DNA from: Apostichopus japonicus
Taxonomy: Eukaryota > Echinodermata > Holothuroidea > Aspidochirotida > Stichopodidae
Direction: 5' to 3'
Assembly (NCBI RefSeq): GCF_037975245.1
Contig: NC_092569.1
Coordinates: 24,218,168 to 24,282,167 of the forward strand
Length of the DNA stretch: 64,000 bases
In this document: positions 63,600 to 64,000 of the stretch, one piece after another
Numbering within the stretch: position 1 is the stretch's first letter
Layout: every line of letters begins with the position of its first letter
Position numbers and translations under genes: made by a program
The notes under the pieces: model-generated
Told to the model about the DNA's origin: nothing
The model's database searches: none
Seen by the model: the letters and a program-made list of their open reading frames with translations, nothing else

Positions 63600-64000
63600 T
63601 TTATTAAATTCAAACTCAAACTCTCCTCTCTGCAGAACACACGACAACCTTCAAAGAGATGAGCGTACAGCACTCTCCTCACTGATGTCTCGCAGTGACA
63701 TCATCATTAAGCCAACCGACAAAGGTTCTGCAGTTGTCATCCAGGATCGACAGGATTACATCAAGGAAGCCATGCGTCCTCTCTCCAACAGTGATATTTA
63801 CACTCTTCTTGAAGAGAAGAAGATGAAACAGACCATCACTGATATGTACAATCGGAACCAGATCTCTAAGAAGGCTGTTTCTTTCCTTTCTCCCACAGAC
63901 TGTAAGGCAGCCAGGTTTTATTTCCTGCCCAAAATTCACAAGCCTGGTAACCCTGGTAGACCTATCATCTCAGGCAATGGGTCCCCTACCGAGAAAATTT
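63600..64000 (+). mobile_element. Penelope-like element reverse transcriptase, cut by window edge
   Basis: An open plus-strand frame reads NLQRDERTALSSLMSRSD, then IIIKPTDKGSAVVIQDRQDY, then FLSPTDCKAARFYFLPKIHK and GNPGRPIISGNGSPTE, running off the window at 64000. KPTDKGSAVV, RFYFLPKIHK and GRPI(I/V)S..GSPTE are hallmarks of the N-terminal part of Penelope-like reverse transcriptases, which usually carry a GIY-YIG endonuclease at the C terminus (outside this window). No stop or frameshift occurs in the part seen. Just upstream, CTCTCCTCTCTGCAG at about 63620-63634 resembles a splice acceptor; Penelope elements are known to keep introns. The 5' limit is therefore uncertain. Confidence 0.85.

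Noticed and set aside
63679-63939. 86-residue minus-strand open frame
   Set aside because: Shadow of the Penelope-like reverse transcriptase, which is clearly coded on the plus strand.

Overview
The window is eukaryotic and animal. It carries split exons with GT/AG borders, a C-type-lectin domain, three kinds of non-LTR or Penelope-like retroelement, and AT-rich flanks full of microsatellites. The mix of CR1/L2-type LINEs, a Penelope-like element, a foldback-like minisatellite element and a secreted-type lectin fits a marine invertebrate, perhaps an echinoderm-like deuterostome. The species cannot be read from the sequence, and that placement is an inference.

Positions 1-38050 are one uninterrupted head-to-tail satellite array, open at the left window edge, of roughly 230 monomers (length divided by unit). 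The monomer is 164 bp in the left half. In the right half it is mostly 167 bp because of one extra TGC. It is GC-balanced and CpG-rich, unlike the AT-rich flank. Each monomer contains a tRNA-like A box and a perfect B box (GGTTCGAACCC), followed by T4 runs, so it looks like a tandemly amplified tRNA-derived unit with an internal RNA polymerase III promoter. Each monomer also has a chain of inverted repeats that could fold into three or four hairpins. Diagnostic variants show nested higher-order repeats with offsets of 983, 1151, 1476, 1160/1488, about 2997 and 4497-4500 bp. No protein gene is present in the array.

Positions 38051-40892 hold the array edge (a perfect 7-bp hairpin and a poly-C tract). 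Next comes a composite element: short CAAAATCCCCC-type repeats lie inverted at both ends, a degenerate 12-bp minisatellite lies inside them, and a 5'-truncated CR1-like LINE on the minus strand splits the minisatellite.

Positions 40893-51640 are mostly unassigned AT-rich sequence with short repeats, a possible MITE, (AT)n tracts and a second decayed LINE (plus strand, about 49430-51480) with stops and a frameshift.

Positions 52385-62444 contain a minus-strand lectin locus. A terminal exon encodes a complete C-type lectin domain (53872-54251). Upstream are two tandem-duplicated 111-bp Ser/Thr-rich stalk exons and a 135-bp Cys-containing exon, all in splice phase 1 and able to join in frame. 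A more doubtful signal-peptide exon with an in-frame stop lies furthest upstream. The 3' flank of the lectin gene is duplicated about 7 kb away at 59.8-60.9 kb without its lectin domain. A tRNA-like gene or SINE head lies at 57471-57553. The window ends inside a Penelope-like reverse transcriptase (from about 63600, plus strand).
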